DNA of 6,330 nucleotides, taken from positions 1 to 6,330 of the forward strand of contig JAFGIH010000622.1 of the NCBI GenBank assembly GCA_016929985.1. Direction: 5' to 3'. The translations under genes were made by a program, and so were the position numbers. Within the stretch, counting starts at the first letter, position 1; each line of letters opens with the position of its first letter. Below, in pieces: positions 5,283 through 6,330 of this stretch. A model generated the notes under the pieces. It searched no databases and had not been told where the DNA came from. It worked only from the letters and a program-made list of their open reading frames with translations. This DNA is from Thermoleophilia bacterium. GTDB lineage: Bacteria; Actinomycetota; Thermoleophilia; RBG-16-64-13.

Positions 5283-6329
5283 CTACCGAGCGACAGTCTC
5301 CAAACCCGCCTGGAGGAAGCCCCCCTCCACCGAGACGGGGGGCGTCTGCGATTCGGAGAATTCTTTGAGCTCCCTCATGAAGTCGCGGTTCTCACGGACG
5401 TGCTCCCAAGCGTGGCACATGAGGTAGCCCTCGACCTGATGCTTTCGATACATGGGCGCCTTCGGCTTGACGGCAAGCATCCGCCGGACTTTGTAGAAGC
5501 GCTTGTGGGCGTCGAGCAAGGCCAGTTGCAGTTCGTAGGGAGTCATCTGCTTGGGCCAGTGGACCACATGGTGCCCGTCGTAGAGACTCCAATTGTGGGT
5601 GAGTACACGGCCCTCCGCCTCCCAGCGAGCGGTGTGCTGCGTACCCGGCAGTGGCGTGAGTGCAAGGAACTGCACGGTGTTCAGCCCGTGTTCCAGACAA
5701 TAGTCGGCCGTTTGATAGAGAGATTCGGGAGTGTCGGAGTCGGCGCCGAACGCGAACATGCCGTGGGTCTTGATGCCTCTGTTCGCCAACGCCTCGAGGC
5801 CACCCGACATATCGTCGATGCTCGATTCCTTGTGATATTCCTTCAGGGTGTCCGGGTTGATCGACTCCAACCCCAGATATACGATCCGGCAATTGGCGTT
5901 CCAAAGGAGATCGAGAAGCTCCTTGTCGACCTTGCCGTTCTTACACACGGAGTCGACCCTTATCTGCGCGTAGAACGGAGCGCCGATGTTCTCTCTCGCC
6001 ATGAGGGTCAGGAGTTCCTTGCCCCTACGCTTGCTGATGAGGAAATTGTCGTCGTAGAAGAACACCTTGCTCGGCTTCAGCCGCTTGAGCTCCTTCACCA
6101 CCTCGACCGGCTCCACAGTACGGACCTTGCGCCCGAACATCAGGATCACCGAGCAGAAGTCACAGCCGAACGGGCAACCCCGAGAGGCCAAGATGGGGGT
6201 TGGACTGATCTTCTCCCCTCCGACCACCAGGCTCATGTCGGGCCAGGGGAGATCGGTCAGCCCGGCCAGCAACGGACGAGCGGGATTATGCACGACCTGC
6301 CCGTCGACGCTCCGGTACGTCAGCCCGAG
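5283..6329 (-). CDS. B12-binding-type radical SAM protein, C-terminal 348 residues (cut by window end)
   Basis: Class-B-like radical SAM enzyme whose N-terminus lies beyond base 6330. The reading frame stays open to the edge, so the GTG at 6291-6293 is not the start. The visible start (LTYRSVDGQVVHNPARPLL) resembles the end of a cobalamin-binding domain, which usually precedes this core in these proteins. The iron-sulfur cluster motif is CPFGCDFC (C52, C56, C59). FYDDNF (91-96) and YLGLESINPDTLKEYHK (151-167) are typical of the TIM-barrel core in this group. The C-terminal part, with ALTPLPGT (223-230) and EGRVLTHNWSLYDGHHVV, resembles the DUF4070-type tail. These enzymes carry out radical methylations or rearrangements on lipids, cofactors or natural products; the substrate is unknown. 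It is on the same strand as the ParA-type gene, 78 bases upstream by the GTG or 105 by the TTG, so co-transcription is possible. Confidence 0.9.
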   Translation of the reverse strand, partial: LGLTYRSVDGQVVHNPARPLLAGLTDLPWPDMSLVVGGEKISPTPILASRGCPFGCDFCSVILMFGRKVRTVEPVEVVKELKRLKPSKVFFYDDNFLISKRRGKELLTLMARENIGAPFYAQIRVDSVCKNGKVDKELLDLLWNANCRIVYLGLESINPDTLKEYHKESSIDDMSGGLEALANRGIKTHGMFAFGADSDTPESLYQTADYCLEHGLNTVQFLALTPLPGTQHTARWEAEGRVLTHNWSLYDGHHVVHWPKQMTPYELQLALLDAHKRFYKVRRMLAVKPKAPMYRKHQVEGYLMCHAWEHVRENRDFMRELKEFSESQTPPVSVEGGFLQAGLETVAR

Positions 6330-6330
6330 G

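Overview
This is a high-G+C bacterial chromosomal window, densely packed with seven protein genes and no stretch longer than about 135 bases without a gene. The best clue to the host is FtsZ. Its AGEGGGTGTG tubulin signature, IMSGAGTA T7-loop region, GEGR and LLESSIEGA segments and DLDVPPFLTR tail resemble actinobacterial FtsZ, so an actinomycetote (perhaps a deep-branching class) is the likely source. That is inferred from recalled family patterns, not from a search. No rRNA, tRNA, CRISPR array, insertion sequence or prophage gene was seen.

Layout from left to right: (1) the 5' part of a glucose-6-phosphate isomerase gene (pgi, minus strand), cut by the window start. (2) A short divergent control region with two back-to-back sigma70-type promoters. 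(3) Endonuclease IV (nfo, plus strand), whose 3' end overlaps the 3' end of (4), a class IV aminotransferase of the D-amino-acid transaminase type (dat, minus strand). (5) A GNAT acetyltransferase gene starts only 17 bases from the dat start, on the opposite strand. It looks leaderless, and its 3' end overlaps the ftsZ 3' end by 12 bases. (6) ftsZ (minus strand), with a long acidic N-terminal extension. (7) A Soj/ParA-type ATPase gene directly upstream of ftsZ and overlapping it. (8) The 3' part of a cobalamin-binding-type radical SAM gene (minus strand), running out of the right edge.

The central theme is division and envelope growth. ParA and FtsZ appear to be translationally coupled, with no ParB, FtsQ, FtsA or SepF gene visible beside them. 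D-amino-acid transaminase could supply D-glutamate or D-alanine for peptidoglycan. The pgi and nfo genes are housekeeping metabolism and base-excision repair; their pairing looks positional rather than functional. The observations most worth following up are the parA-ftsZ overlap, the FtsZ N-terminal extension with its duplicated linker segment, the altered RxH carboxylate-binding motif in the transaminase, and the compressed dat/GNAT start region.
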